Translations under genes and position numbers: made by a program | Notes under the pieces: model-generated | Told to the model about the DNA's origin: nothing | Databases searched by the model: none | Seen by the model: only the letters and a program-made list of their open reading frames with translations | Shown here: positions 55,401 to 64,000 of the stretch, piece after piece | How the letters are laid out: each line of letters opens with the position of its first letter | Numbering within the stretch: the stretch's first letter is position 1 | Assembly: GCA_963576735.1 (NCBI GenBank) | Contig: OY755171.1 | Span: 12,462,001 to 12,526,000, forward strand | Length of the DNA stretch: 64,000 bases | Direction: 5' to 3' | Origin: Bedellia somnulentella | Taxonomy: Eukaryota; Arthropoda; Insecta; Lepidoptera; Bedelliidae

Positions 55401-55625
55401 ACTTATTATTTCCGTGTAGTGCCAGCTTAAAATGTCACTACCCCTTTCTACCCACGGGTGTCATAAGAGGCGACTAAGGGTATGGGGCATTTTAATGTGG
55501 TTTGTAGGTGATGCGTTTGCAGACCCGTCACCAACGTTACTTTATTTCTATCATCTTCTCCCTACCTACCCCTTCTTTGGATTAATGGCCGTACGTATAT
55601 GTATGTATGTATATACTTATTATTA
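55401..55625 (+). mobile_element. Family B with internal deletion, 10-bp target duplication
   Basis: The body 55411-55615 is flanked by ACTTATTATT at 55401-55410 and 55616-55625. It starts TCCGTGTAGTGCCAGC and ends ATGGCCGTACGTATATGTATG. About 45 bp (the CAAAAGTGGCTGAGGAATTT region) is missing. The duplication confirms the same 5' boundary as the 44746 copy. Confidence 0.85.
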
Positions 55626-57472
55626 TATATCCAACATTTACTATAATGTGATTTTCGAAGTGGTTTCGAGTCACTTTGATTAGAGATATTTTTTAACTGG
55701 TTGTTTTTGATTTTATGTAATTTCAAACTAGCGTACCATTCGCATATATTTTCGTGACAGCATACTTTAAACTATTACTATCCATCACAATTGAAATTTA
55801 CACAGCTCCCAAGAATGAACTCAGATAGTTTCGAAAGTCGGAATAGTCCAGCACTCAAAAATTGTGATTGTTAGCTGCGATGTGCTCTACCAAGGTGTCT
55901 CAAATTCCATATTCTAGAAACAAGTGAACGCAATGTTTGAAAACCTAGGCAACTAACTACCACAACGATATATTAGAAAAAAAATTACACTACGTTACAC
56001 TGTGTTCGCTGGTAGACAATAGATATTTTAACAAGATCAACTCACAGAGCCAAATCAAACCAGCATGGGTTAAGTGTGAATTCACCGGATTTCATACGTC
56101 ATCAGGAGAGAGTCCTTAATTCTTTGGAATATTATTTATAAAATATTTCAAAGAAGAAGGTATTATGAGTCGATGATGTGTGGGTTTGCCAAAATTTTAT
56201 TCGAAAACAGATGCGATCATATATCTGCCTACGCCAAACCCACTACAGCACCGACATCCAAAGTATATGTATGTATGAATTTATATGTAAATGTGAATTT
56301 GTTCCAATTGCATGGGCTCCTGTAAGCATTCGTGACAAAGTGAACACAATTACTTTCGAGCTTGAACGATTTCATGTTTTATTAATAAACCGACGACGTA
56401 ACGAAGACGTCTTCCACTCGGGATTTGAGTTATGCTTAAATTGAAACGATATTCAATACGCAAACGTTAATTAAGATGAATTCGGTTGAACTAAATCAAT
56501 ACGACAATGGAATATAAATAATCTAAAATTATTAATATGTAGAGTACCTACAAATCAAATCAAATGTTTGGCCTCAGCGGAAATCAAACTCGTCACTCCT
56601 GGAACCACCATGCTCGCCCTCTAATTACAATGACAATTTTATCATAAATATTCAAACAAGTAGCAAAAATTAAGAAAAATATGTTTCTGCATTTTGCAAA
56701 TTGCCCTTTTTATTGTCATTGCGACCAAAGTGCCTTTTGAGTAGAAGGACAAATCAAAATAAAACTCTCCCTGGGACACTTACAATGCGCTATCATAAAA
56801 ATTAAATTACAGTGTTTCAGGGGCGTAAGTGCGCGCCATTTCCGTAGGGAGCCCTGCGGGGTGCGGGGCGCGGGGCAACCAGAGCTTTCTCCACATCAAA
56901 GAGGCTCATACTGCTTTGGGCTTCGTTTCCAAATCTAATTTAGCAGCTTTCTTCTTTTACTAAGAATCCAAACCGGTAAGAAATAATTCTAAGTGCTACG
57001 AATTTTTACTGACTTGAAGTAGAAGATTGAGGATTTATTATAATTATAATATATTATAAGACCTAATGCATTCAGTAGAAAACAAAAAACAAAAATAAAA
57101 ATTAGTGTGATAAATAAATAAGATATAATCATTTCAACACTTGATCACGGCTACTGTTAAAACTAAAGAACGGATGAACGGCAGCATACGGTGGAGGTTG
57201 TAATAAATTGCTAATAGCATCTTCCAATAAATACTGGAAGCAGATACTAGACAAACTAGTGAATTCCTTTAATGACTCAATATATATGGTAGCTCAATTC
57301 AAATGAACCTTTGAACTACACCAAACTTTAAAAACAAGTTTTGAAGGGGGTCAAAGGTGAAAGCTTAATTTGCAGCGTATTTCAGCTATAAGTCTTAATA
57401 GCGTTTAATAGGTGTAGTATATGAAAGGGTTTCTATGGGTACCTTCTCTGGAAACTAGATGGCGCTTGCCAT
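55626..57472. other. Non-coding stretch with a G-rich patch
   Basis: No gene recognised. G runs at 56847-56849, 56858-56861, 56865-56868 and 56872-56875 form a possible G-quadruplex inside a GC-rich island (56815-56900). The remainder is AT-rich. Confidence 0.4.
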
Positions 57473-57555
57473 GTGAGTTCAGGAGTATTGGTACCTCTGC
57501 CAACCCCTTCGGGGATAAACGGCGTGAACGTTTATGTTTATGTATGTTTATGTTT
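57473..57555 (+). mobile_element. tRNA-SINE 3' end fragment
   Basis: GAGTATTGGTACCTCTGCC, AACCCCTTCGGGGATAAACG and GGCGTGAACGTTTATG with a (TTTATG)n tail. Only the last 80 bases or so of the SINE are present. Confidence 0.85.
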
Positions 57556-57867
57556 CTATTCAAATAGAGTTCCTTATCATGAGTCTATTGTAGCAAATAA
57601 CTTTGTCCAGCTAATAGGTAATTTTATAGTCCCTGTCTGGAACAATAAACCTCTATTACTAAGAAGCCTAAACCTTTACAGCTTAGAAGCAAATGAAACG
57701 ATGTTTCTAAAACCTTAGATTTACCGACTTACAAAAAGACGACCAGCATAGAACGTGGCTAGAACCTTTGAATAATATTTTTATTCTTTTGCTCTGTAAA
57801 TGTCGATATTGAAAATGACACACAAAGAAAACTTCAGTTATTAACACGCTTATATGAGCTTCACCAG

Positions 57868-57912
57868 TATGTATGTAAGTATGTATGTAGGTATGTATGT
57901 ATGTATGTATGA
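57868..57912 (+). repeat. (TATG)n microsatellite
   Basis: Forty-five bases of TATG repeat with a few variant units. The bases before it do not match LINE-A or family B, so it may be a stand-alone array or the tail of a decayed copy. The following segment (57915-58030, ACCCGATTTCGACCCAC) is repeat-like but unassigned. Confidence 0.9.
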
Positions 57913-58086
57913 TAACGACTCCCTTAAACCCGATTTCGACCCACTTTAAACGGAGCGATTGAACTCAAATTTGAACACTTATCGAGAATCAGGGACAATA
58001 TAATAATTTCATATGTTCATTCCGCTATCCTAAATACAGTCGCCAGGATTAAATAATTTCAAATAATTCAGTAGGTACTAAAAAGT

Positions 58087-58345
58087 TAAAAATCTAAAAA
58101 ACACGCTTTTTGAAGCACATCAAACTAAAAAGTGAAAAATAATTCCTAATATAAGCTGAAAACGGTAATGAACAAAAAATACTTGTGTTGCTCCATAGAC
58201 GAAAAAATATGGCACAGAGCGCCCCACGCTTTTTCGCAATAATACCAATATTTTTTGTTCATTGCCGTTTTCAGCTTATATTAAGAATTATTTTTCACTT
58301 TTTAGTTTTATGTACTTTAAAAGTGTGTTTTTCTAGTTTTTTTTA
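58087..58345. mobile_element. Foldback element, diverged relative of 24344-24881
   Basis: Left arm about 58087-58181 and right arm about 58249-58345 are imperfect inverted repeats of roughly 95 bp. Shared words with the 24344 element are CTAAAAAACACGCTTTT outside and GCGCCCCACGCTTTT inside. The inner part of the left arm (the complement of GCGCCCCACGC) is missing. No coding capacity; frames crossing it are incidental. Confidence 0.8.
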
Positions 58346-58453
58346 TTTAAGTTATATTTTTATTTATGTAAAGAATTTACCATTTCAAAGTGAATTTAGT
58401 TTGTAATTTATAGCCCTTTTTTTCCAACTTACTCATTATTACTTAGGTAAAAT

Positions 58454-58657
58454 TACATACATATACTCACGGCTATAAATTCCTAAAAAGGGTAGCCAGA
58501 GCTTCTGAATCAGAAAATTCTTCATTCCTTTTTGGAAGTAAAGCGGGGAAAAGATTGTAAATATAGGTTTTTGGTGATGGGTCTCCAACGCATTACTTAA
58601 AAGGCCCCGATACCTTTTGTCGCCTCTTACGATCACCCATGGGAAGCAATGGGGATT
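58454..58657 (-). repeat. Family B, 5'-truncated
   Basis: Plus-strand reading: TACATACATATACTCACGGC (tail), TATAAATTCCTAAAAAGGG, TTTTTGGTGATGGGTCTCC, GTCGCCTCTTACGATCACCC and GGAAGCAATGGGG. It stops before the CGGCTTAG 5' end. Confidence 0.82.
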
Positions 58658-58940
58658 TTTATAAAATAATTGAATATATTGTATGGACAGTTTTATGTAT
58701 TAATATTGCTTTATTATGTTATATATTCCAGCTTCCGCTTTGTAGTGACTAGAAAATTCATACTGATTAATTCAAAAACTACATTTTGAACTCAAAATTA
58801 GGTTTAAACTTATTTAATGACGTTTTCTTTTTTTTCCGTGTTTTTACTAAAATTATGTCACCTCTACACTATACAATAGTATACTCTTGAATTAAAAAAC
58901 TGTATGTGGGTCTACACCATATTTTCAATTCTATAAATGA
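58658..58940. other. AT-rich non-coding stretch
   Basis: No feature recognised. Confidence 0.4.
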
Positions 58941-59185
58941 CTAGCTTTTGCCCGCGAATTCGTTCGCGTCAATTTCTGTTATTACGATCGCAAACAACTG
59001 AAGCGTCCAAAGAAAAATCCCCGTTTCACAAAATTTTTACTTATTCTTCGCTTCTATTGGTCGCAGCATAATAATAAATATATCCAATATAAAAAGAAAT
59101 TTTCAATACGAACCAGTAGTTCTTGAGATTAGCACGTTCAAACAAACAAACAAACTCTTCAGCTTTATAATATTATTAGTTAAGA
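58941..59185 (-). mobile_element. Short non-autonomous Helitron, different subfamily
   Basis: On the minus strand it begins TCTTAACTAATAATATTATA (after A) and ends GCGGGCAAAAGCTAG before T. Just inside the 3' end is the hairpin CGCGAA-CGAA-TTCGCG (6-bp stem). The 5' end contains AAAGCTGAAGAGTTTGTTTG, a familiar insect Helitron start. At 245 bp it is non-autonomous and unrelated in its interior to the copies at 17697 and 47165. Confidence 0.82.
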
Positions 59186-59271
59186 TTTGACATAATGAAA
59201 ACTTGTTGAGATTTTGTACAATTTCTTTTAATTTTTATTAATAATAGATGGTAATAATTCATTATACTACA

Positions 59272-59410
59272 TTTAGGTAGTAGTCGTTAGTCTGCCAAGC
59301 CGCACATGGCCAGCGTGGTGGACTAAGGCCAAATCACCCTTTATAGGGTAGGCTCGAGCCTCTTGGTGGGGACATATATGGCCCGAGAGAGAGAGGAGGT
59401 CGTAATAAAT
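59272..59410 (+). mobile_element. RTE-related 3' end fragment (probable)
   Basis: GTCGTTAGTCTGCCAAGCCG, CAGCGTGGTGGACTAAGG and CCCTTTATAGGGTAGGC resemble the terminal region of RTE-type elements and their SINE partners; the 5S-SINE here has CCGTGGTGAAGTATGG at the equivalent place. The CAGCAGTGGGACG motif itself is not preserved. Confidence 0.4.
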
Positions 59411-60113
59411 TATTGATATTAGGTAGCCTGAAATCCGTGCAGTTTAAATGTAAATTCTTTATTTATTTATAAGTTAAATTAAAACATTTATTTCTAAAAA
59501 CTTCTAAATTTTCTATCTACGCATATTTATTTATTTTTATCCTATACTTTTTGTACACTAAATTTCCTTGTTCATTTAACTCTGCAGCTAGAAAATTAAA
59601 CACTTTTCAACTTGTAATTCGACCACAAAACATTGAAACAGAAGGATTGTTTAAAAAAGGAGTTAGAGATGGGTTGTTTAGGTAGTCGAGCCGCGGGCAC
59701 AGCAACATCAAGTGGCTAATTTGTCACGGCGAGCGAAGTTGGAACGGCCGCGAACTTGTACAGTGGGCGCATTGCAATTCGATTAAACTTTTACCCAATT
59801 ACAGACTCGGTGCCTACTTAACACAACTTACGAGATGCCCTTGCCAACTTAATCACTCTTTACTGAAATACTCAAACCTGTCATTAAAATGTGTCGGGAA
59901 CTTTGTAGAAATGTTATGAAAGGGCTTTAATTAAATATATAATTTTCGATCACGTAATTTAAAAAGCATATTTTTTACATTTTATTTATAAAAAAATATA
60001 TTATGAGAATGTAAAATCATATCCAAAACAATATAAATATATATCACTAAGATTTTTTGACTATGATAAATTAACCCTAGGTTTCAGCTACATAAACTAC
60101 ATTATACAAAATT
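59411..60113. other. Non-coding stretch with a GC-rich patch
   Basis: No gene recognised. At 59690-59800 a GC-rich patch shares CAAGTG(N)3AATTTGTCAC and TTCGATT...AAACTTT with 54681-54757. Confidence 0.35.
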
Positions 60114-60198
60114 TACATAAGTGTAGATCTGACGCAGGATTCGAACCTATGCCTCTGCAAGGGAGGTGTACGTGTTCCCCACTGCGCTATCCCGGTTG
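60114..60198 (-). mobile_element. tRNA-SINE head with intact polymerase III boxes
   Basis: On the minus strand: A box ATAGCGCAGTGGG, B box GGTTCGAATCC, then GCGTCAGATCTACACTTATG. The rest of the SINE is absent. The head belongs to the same subfamily as 21648-21873. Confidence 0.75.
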
Positions 60199-60889
60199 TA
60201 AAATATTTAAATAAACCGACTTTGACTAAAGTCAGAAGATTACTTGCAATTTGCGGCAAAATCGTAAAACAATGTCAAAGTAGTATAATTACTTAAAACA
60301 GCTGAATTAAAGATATCTGAAGCGATCAAAGAAAAGTCATAAATCTATCACTAAATTTTGAACGGATCGCAGAAAGTTACGAACCGTTTAAAAGAATCCC
60401 ATAAAAGTGTGTTCGTGTTTAGGAAAAGTTATCGGAGCGCGTAAACAAATCTCAAACTGGTAAAACGATGTTTTTAAGTATAAAAGTTAAATCCTTTCGA
60501 TATCAGGTTTTAACCGCATTTTTGTAGAGTTCTTATCTACAAACTTAAATTGAAAGGAACTTTTCAACGGCAAGTTAGTTAGCGAACCAAACCCAAACAA
60601 GTTAGATTTACATAGCTAATGCGTTTTTTCTACTAATATAAAAGAGTCTCTAGTTACTCAAAGATAACATCGATGGAAAGCTACTCCTAGTACTTAAACT
60701 TTATCCTTGAAACTTCAGCGAGTTTTTAATTTTGAATCAACAAAAAGTTGTCTTGAAAAAACAGTTAGGAGACTTAGTAACTTTGCAACTTACTTTTGGG
60801 AATTTAGAATAAAATTTTCATACTTGGAAGTTTTTTGTCTTGATCACATAAACCCGCGAAAGTAATCGATACGCCAAACTTGTCTAGCT
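60199..60889. other. AT-rich non-coding stretch
   Basis: No gene or repeat recognised. Confidence 0.4.
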
Positions 60890-61130
60890 ATTCAGAATAC
60901 GTACTTCTGTTTGGACAGTTTATTGATGAGATAAAGTATAAATACTAATACCGATTCTGATGGATACTACAATTACAACAAAGAAATATTCAGCTATTTT
61001 AAAATTCTCCCAATGTTTTCTTTCACCGTTAACAATCTGATTATATAAGCATAACATTAACTTTGGAAAGTCTCTGTATATCACAGTTGAACCCACACGT
61101 TCTTAATAATAGAGAAGGTGTATTACCAGA
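60890..61130 (-). mobile_element. tRNA-SINE, strongly decayed
   Basis: Plus-strand landmarks in SINE order: TTCAGAATACGTAC, TGTTTGGACAGTTTATTGA, CAATGTTTTCTTTCACCG, TTAACAATCTGAT and TTGAACCCACACG. No boxes survive. Confidence 0.6.
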
Positions 61131-61208
61131 ATTGTTCTAAAGTAACAGATAGTTATACCTAAATTGGAAGATATTTATACTAACTAAAATTTGAAGCTGA
61201 TTGTTCTC

Positions 61209-61275
61209 ATACATGCATATACTCACGCCGTTCGTTCCTAATGGGGGAGGCTGACACTTTCGATCACAACTTTTT
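61209..61275 (-). mobile_element. LINE-A 3' end fragment
   Basis: Plus-strand reading: CATACATGCATATACTCACG, CCGTTCGTTCCTAATGGGGG, AGGCTGACACTTTCGATC. This is the complement of the SAYPNGN codons and tail of LINE-A. Confidence 0.75.
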
Positions 61276-61343
61276 ACTTTTTTTATTGTTCCCAAAAAAG
61301 AAAATATAATTGTTTGTCTAAGTAACATAATAGCCAATAGTGA

Positions 61344-61592
61344 CAAATGATACATACATATACTCACGGCTATAAATCCCTAGCCAGACATAAGGAATAA
61401 GAAATTCCTCAGCCATTTTTGGAAGTTGCGCGGGGAAAAGATGGTAAAATAAAGGTTGTTGGTGATGGGTCTCCATCCGCATCGCCCAAAAATCCCTTAA
61501 AAAGCCCCAATACCGTTAGTCGCCTCTTACGTACACCCACCGGAAAAAATGGGGTAGTGCTATTCTAAGCCGACCCTACACAGCAAATGATA
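61344..61592 (-). mobile_element. Family B, full length with 9-bp target duplication
   Basis: The body 61353-61583 is flanked by CAAATGATA at 61344-61352 and 61584-61592. On the minus strand it starts CTGTGTAGGGTCGGCTTAG and ends ATAGCCGTGAGTATATGTATG, with a short deletion after CTGGCTA. It is close to the 44746 copy. Confidence 0.87.
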
Positions 61593-61726
61593 TCGATGGT
61601 AAAAGTATAATACTTTATATAATGCTCGCTGGATGGCGCTGAATTGTGCCTCTATATCGCTTGTTCGGCGTATAACAGACGTTTTCATGTCTAAATCCTT
61701 TCGGCATCACAGGTTAACTACCTTAC

Positions 61727-61901
61727 CTTCAGACAGATAGAGTCGGTCCGCCTCGGTAGGTGGTTCTGGCACTCGATGGCGCAAAGCAACGTGCAGCGAA
61801 GGTCCTCGCGGAGGCACCTCCGGAGGAGCAGGCTCCGGGGGAGAATCACAGTCGCGTTCATTTCCTATACAACACATGGCAACTTCGTCATCAGTGGCTT
61901 T
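61727..61901 (-). CDS. Internal coding exon of an unidentified host protein (proline-rich)
   Basis: On the minus strand an acceptor (TTACTTTATCAG) precedes 175 bp of open, GC-rich sequence that ends at a donor (GAAG followed by GTAAGG). The frame enters in phase 0 and leaves in phase 1. It reads KATDDEVAMCCIGNERDC, then SPPEPAPPEVPPRGPS, then HVALRHRVPEPPTEADRLYL and ends SE. Features are an acidic start, a cysteine cluster (CC...C) and a proline-rich core with PEVPPR, which fits the PxxxPR SH3-binding pattern. The composition suggests a cytoplasmic or disordered segment. The APPxVPPRxP motif recalls the intracellular part of insect teneurins, but that is a weak guess from memory. No neighbouring exon was found in the window, consistent with very long introns. 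Start and stop of the gene lie outside. Confidence 0.7.
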
Positions 61902-61989
61902 CTGATAAAGTAACTATTTTTTAAGGAATAAGATCGTAATAATTCTCATACAGTGTCTTATAAATATTTTTGAAAAGATTATATCGCAT

Positions 61990-62107
61990 AACAGCGATAG
62001 GCCTGCCCCCTATCACGTGAGTACATCCAAGCAAAACTTGGGTACTCTGAACACCAGATGATAATATCACGTAATTTACAGATGTATTAGTACCTATGCC
62101 AACCCCT
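61990..62107 (+). mobile_element. tRNA-SINE, 3'-central part (plus orientation)
   Basis: GCGATAGGCCTGCCCCC, ATCACGTGAGTAC, CTCTGAACACCAGATG, TATTAGTACCTATGCC and AACCCCTTCC follow the SINE; the final GGCGTGA tail is missing and the segment abuts an opposite-strand SINE head. Confidence 0.85.
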
Positions 62108-62232
62108 TCCAAATTCCAACCAAATTACCATACATATGTTTTTAGAAAGGACAAATTGGTGTAGGGACCCGGGATCTGAACCTCCATCGTCTGCAAGATA
62201 AGCGGTGTTCTACCCACTGAGCTATCACGGTT
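62108..62232 (-). mobile_element. tRNA-SINE, 5' half (minus orientation)
   Basis: On the minus strand: AACCGTGATAGCTCAGTGGG (A box), the B-box region AGGTTCAGATCC, CCTACACCAATTTGTCC and AAACATATGTATGG. Together with 61990-62107 it forms one SINE whose two halves face in opposite directions. Confidence 0.85.
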
Positions 62233-63710
62233 AACATAACATAAATAATCATCTAAAATAGTTAATTTGCTAAAATACGCGTGTCTTGGTTTCCACCACA
62301 GCTTAAGTTTGTCACAAGATTATGTGTTTCAGCAGGAATCAAACGAATTAGGTTCAATGCTACTGTTCTACACTAGTGATCTTCAATAGTTAAAAGATAT
62401 TTCAATTAAAAAAGGTCTCGATCTATTATGGTAATAAAGCTCACACAGCCCTTTTATCTTATATTGCTACCTAAACTAGTCTTCTTATCCAAATGAAACA
62501 AAAAGCTCAAAAGTTAAGAAAAAAAAAACTATACAATTCACGTACTTATTTTGATTTTGTTCACCGAAAACCTTCTCAATAATCGAAAGTGTACTGAGTT
62601 CATTTGTTTTCAGATGTACGCTAAAAACACGTCATTTCGAGTCATCATAACAATTCAATATCCGATAGGAAATATTTACTCAAACAATGTTAGAATGTAG
62701 TTACTATTCATACAAATGCATATTTGCTACTCGTAACATCCGACGAATTGGATCGTCGAACATGCGATCGGTAGGTACAGTCCGCATATCCTAAATAGAT
62801 TCCCGATGGACATTATTAATATCCAATTGTTCGTAATTCAGAGTTGCTGAATTAAGCATGACACACATCCAGCCAGCCGGATTCCTGTGTAGTTATTGGT
62901 GAAAACATCCGACATGCGGCATCGCGTACAATACGTACACACAAATACAAAGGTGCATGCCTTGATAAAGATGCCTCGCATAGTTTCCGGTACAATGACG
63001 CGCACTTGCGAGAAATATTTTATAAGGCACCTTTGTAATCGTGTCTAAAACGTAATGAATTTAATAATACTGTCGCTGTGAACAATCTCGTGAATAAACG
63101 AGTGACAGTCGTGTAACTGACATATTTCGAGTTTAAATGTCTTTGGTTTTATGTTGAATAGTAGAATGATTAGTTAAATCTGGAAACTTGAATGCTTTTC
63201 GATTTCCTAAATTTTTAGTAATCGTTTTAATTATACACACAAAATGCAATAATTTACACTGAATTATTCATAATTCAATAGAGATTAAAGGAGAGCTTAA
63301 GAACTTCAGAATCAACGCTGTGAAACTGCTAGCGTGTGTGTTTTTGGTAGAGTCTAAAAAATATGGCCAACAAATAAGTGCTTATCTCATTGGTTTATAT
63401 ACTACTTTCTAAAAGCCTTAATTTGAGGTTCTTTAAGAATCGAACAGGAGTGATACCAAAGGATCGCTTCACACCTTTTCAGGTTTTTTATCCCAGATAT
63501 AGAAATAATTTTATTTATCTCGTATTTAATTGTATGACTTAAAAGTATTCATTGGCATGCTATTTTAAAAGGTATTTACTCGACAAAATTACATAAAAGC
63601 TTTTAAAAAAATAGCTTATTATATTTGAACTAACTTTGAGTAAGAAGGAAATAGTTTTTTTTTTACAAAAAAACTCTAACGTACGACTATTTTCAACAAG
63701 TATAATACGT
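62233..63710. other. Non-coding stretch with a GC-richer patch
   Basis: No gene recognised. The segment 62740-63020 is GC-richer (CATCCGACATGCGGCATCGC and a palindromic CGTACAATACGTAC) and may be a conserved non-coding element upstream of the exon at 61.8 kb in transcript direction. The remainder is AT-rich. Confidence 0.35.
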
Positions 63711-63788
63711 CTGCGCGGATCGTAAAACGTGGAGATCATTAGTCTCTGCCTACCCGAATCGGAACTAACGGTGTGAGTATATGTATGT
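63711..63788 (+). mobile_element. LINE-A 3' end fragment
   Basis: GGATCGTAAAACGTGGAG, TTAGTCTCTGCCTACC and GGAACTAACGGTGTGAGTAT match the LINE-A codons for QDRTKWRSIVSAYP and its tail. It is strongly 5'-truncated. Confidence 0.8.
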
Positions 63789-64000
63789 TATATAATGTAT
63801 TCAAATAATAAAAAAAATGCGAACTTATAAAATTCAATTATTATCCAAAGATAGTTTGTAGCCGAAGACATAGAAAATGGGTGCAACCATAAGATATGTT
63901 TTTGCGTAAAATGGTTTAATTTAGCAAATAAGTATTTGTACTGCTGAACCGGATACATCATATAATTGTTTTTTTTTTCTGATGACAAAGAAATTGCTTT
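63789..64000. other. AT-rich end of window
   Basis: No feature recognised. Confidence 0.4.

Overview
This is eukaryotic DNA: AT-rich, intron- or intergenic-like, almost without host coding sequence, and packed with transposable elements. The repeat mix points to an insect and most likely a moth or butterfly: RTE-type LINEs ending in (ATG)n, LINE/SINE families ending in (TATG)n, tRNA-derived SINEs, a 5S-rRNA-derived SINE, short Helitrons ending in CTAG, and short CCTAA (insect telomere-type) runs. The order is inferred from repeat style, not from a search.

Host gene. One convincing host coding exon is seen, on the minus strand at 61727-61901. It is 175 bp, GC-rich and proline-rich, with a consensus acceptor and donor. 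A textbook zero-length exon (CAG immediately followed by GTAAGT behind a pyrimidine-rich tract), also on the minus strand, lies at 32637/32638. I therefore read most of the window as a very long intron of a minus-strand gene. GC-rich islands scattered through the AT-rich background are candidate conserved non-coding elements.

Mobile DNA. Short names used below. LINE-A is a non-LTR retrotransposon with a YADD reverse transcriptase; its best copy is 10736-12253 (5'-truncated, 491-aa ORF, 11-bp target duplication), with 3' fragments near 1.8, 3.4, 6.9, 61.2 and 63.7 kb. Family B is a roughly 250-bp SINE-like repeat with a fixed 5' end (TGTAGTGTCGGCTTAG) and a tail like that of LINE-A; more than a dozen copies are present. 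tRNA-SINE is a roughly 365-bp element with A and B boxes and a tail containing GGCGTGA then (TTATG)n; about thirteen copies, full-length ones at 27809-28171 and 46108-46473. The RTE element at 35833-39057 looks full-length and intact (990-aa endonuclease plus reverse transcriptase, 11-bp target duplication). DNA elements include two near-identical Helitrons (17697, 47165), a third small Helitron (58941), a pogo-like MITE (8399-8966), foldback elements (24344-24881 with perfect 166-bp arms; 58087-58345), and an unclassified 0.92-kb element (50248-51171) inserted inside a family-B copy. A 652-bp unit is duplicated in tandem at 15026-16330 with one mismatch.

Layout. 1-15 kb: LINE-A and family-B pieces, tRNA-SINE, pogo-like MITE, the 1.5-kb LINE-A. 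15-27 kb: tandem duplication, Helitron, foldback, 5S-SINE, a 154-bp minisatellite. 27-35 kb: full-length tRNA-SINE, recursive splice site, SINE with an internal palindrome. 35.8-39.1 kb: intact RTE. 39-58 kb: family-B cluster at 44-45 kb, SINE nested in SINE at 46 kb, second Helitron, tRNA-like sequence, nested DNA element at 50-51 kb. 58-64 kb: foldback, Helitron, family B, host exon, rearranged SINE.

How parts interact: LINE-A, family B and the tRNA-SINE share a similar 3' end, and the 5S-SINE resembles the RTE 3' end, so two LINE machineries may each be mobilising non-autonomous partners.
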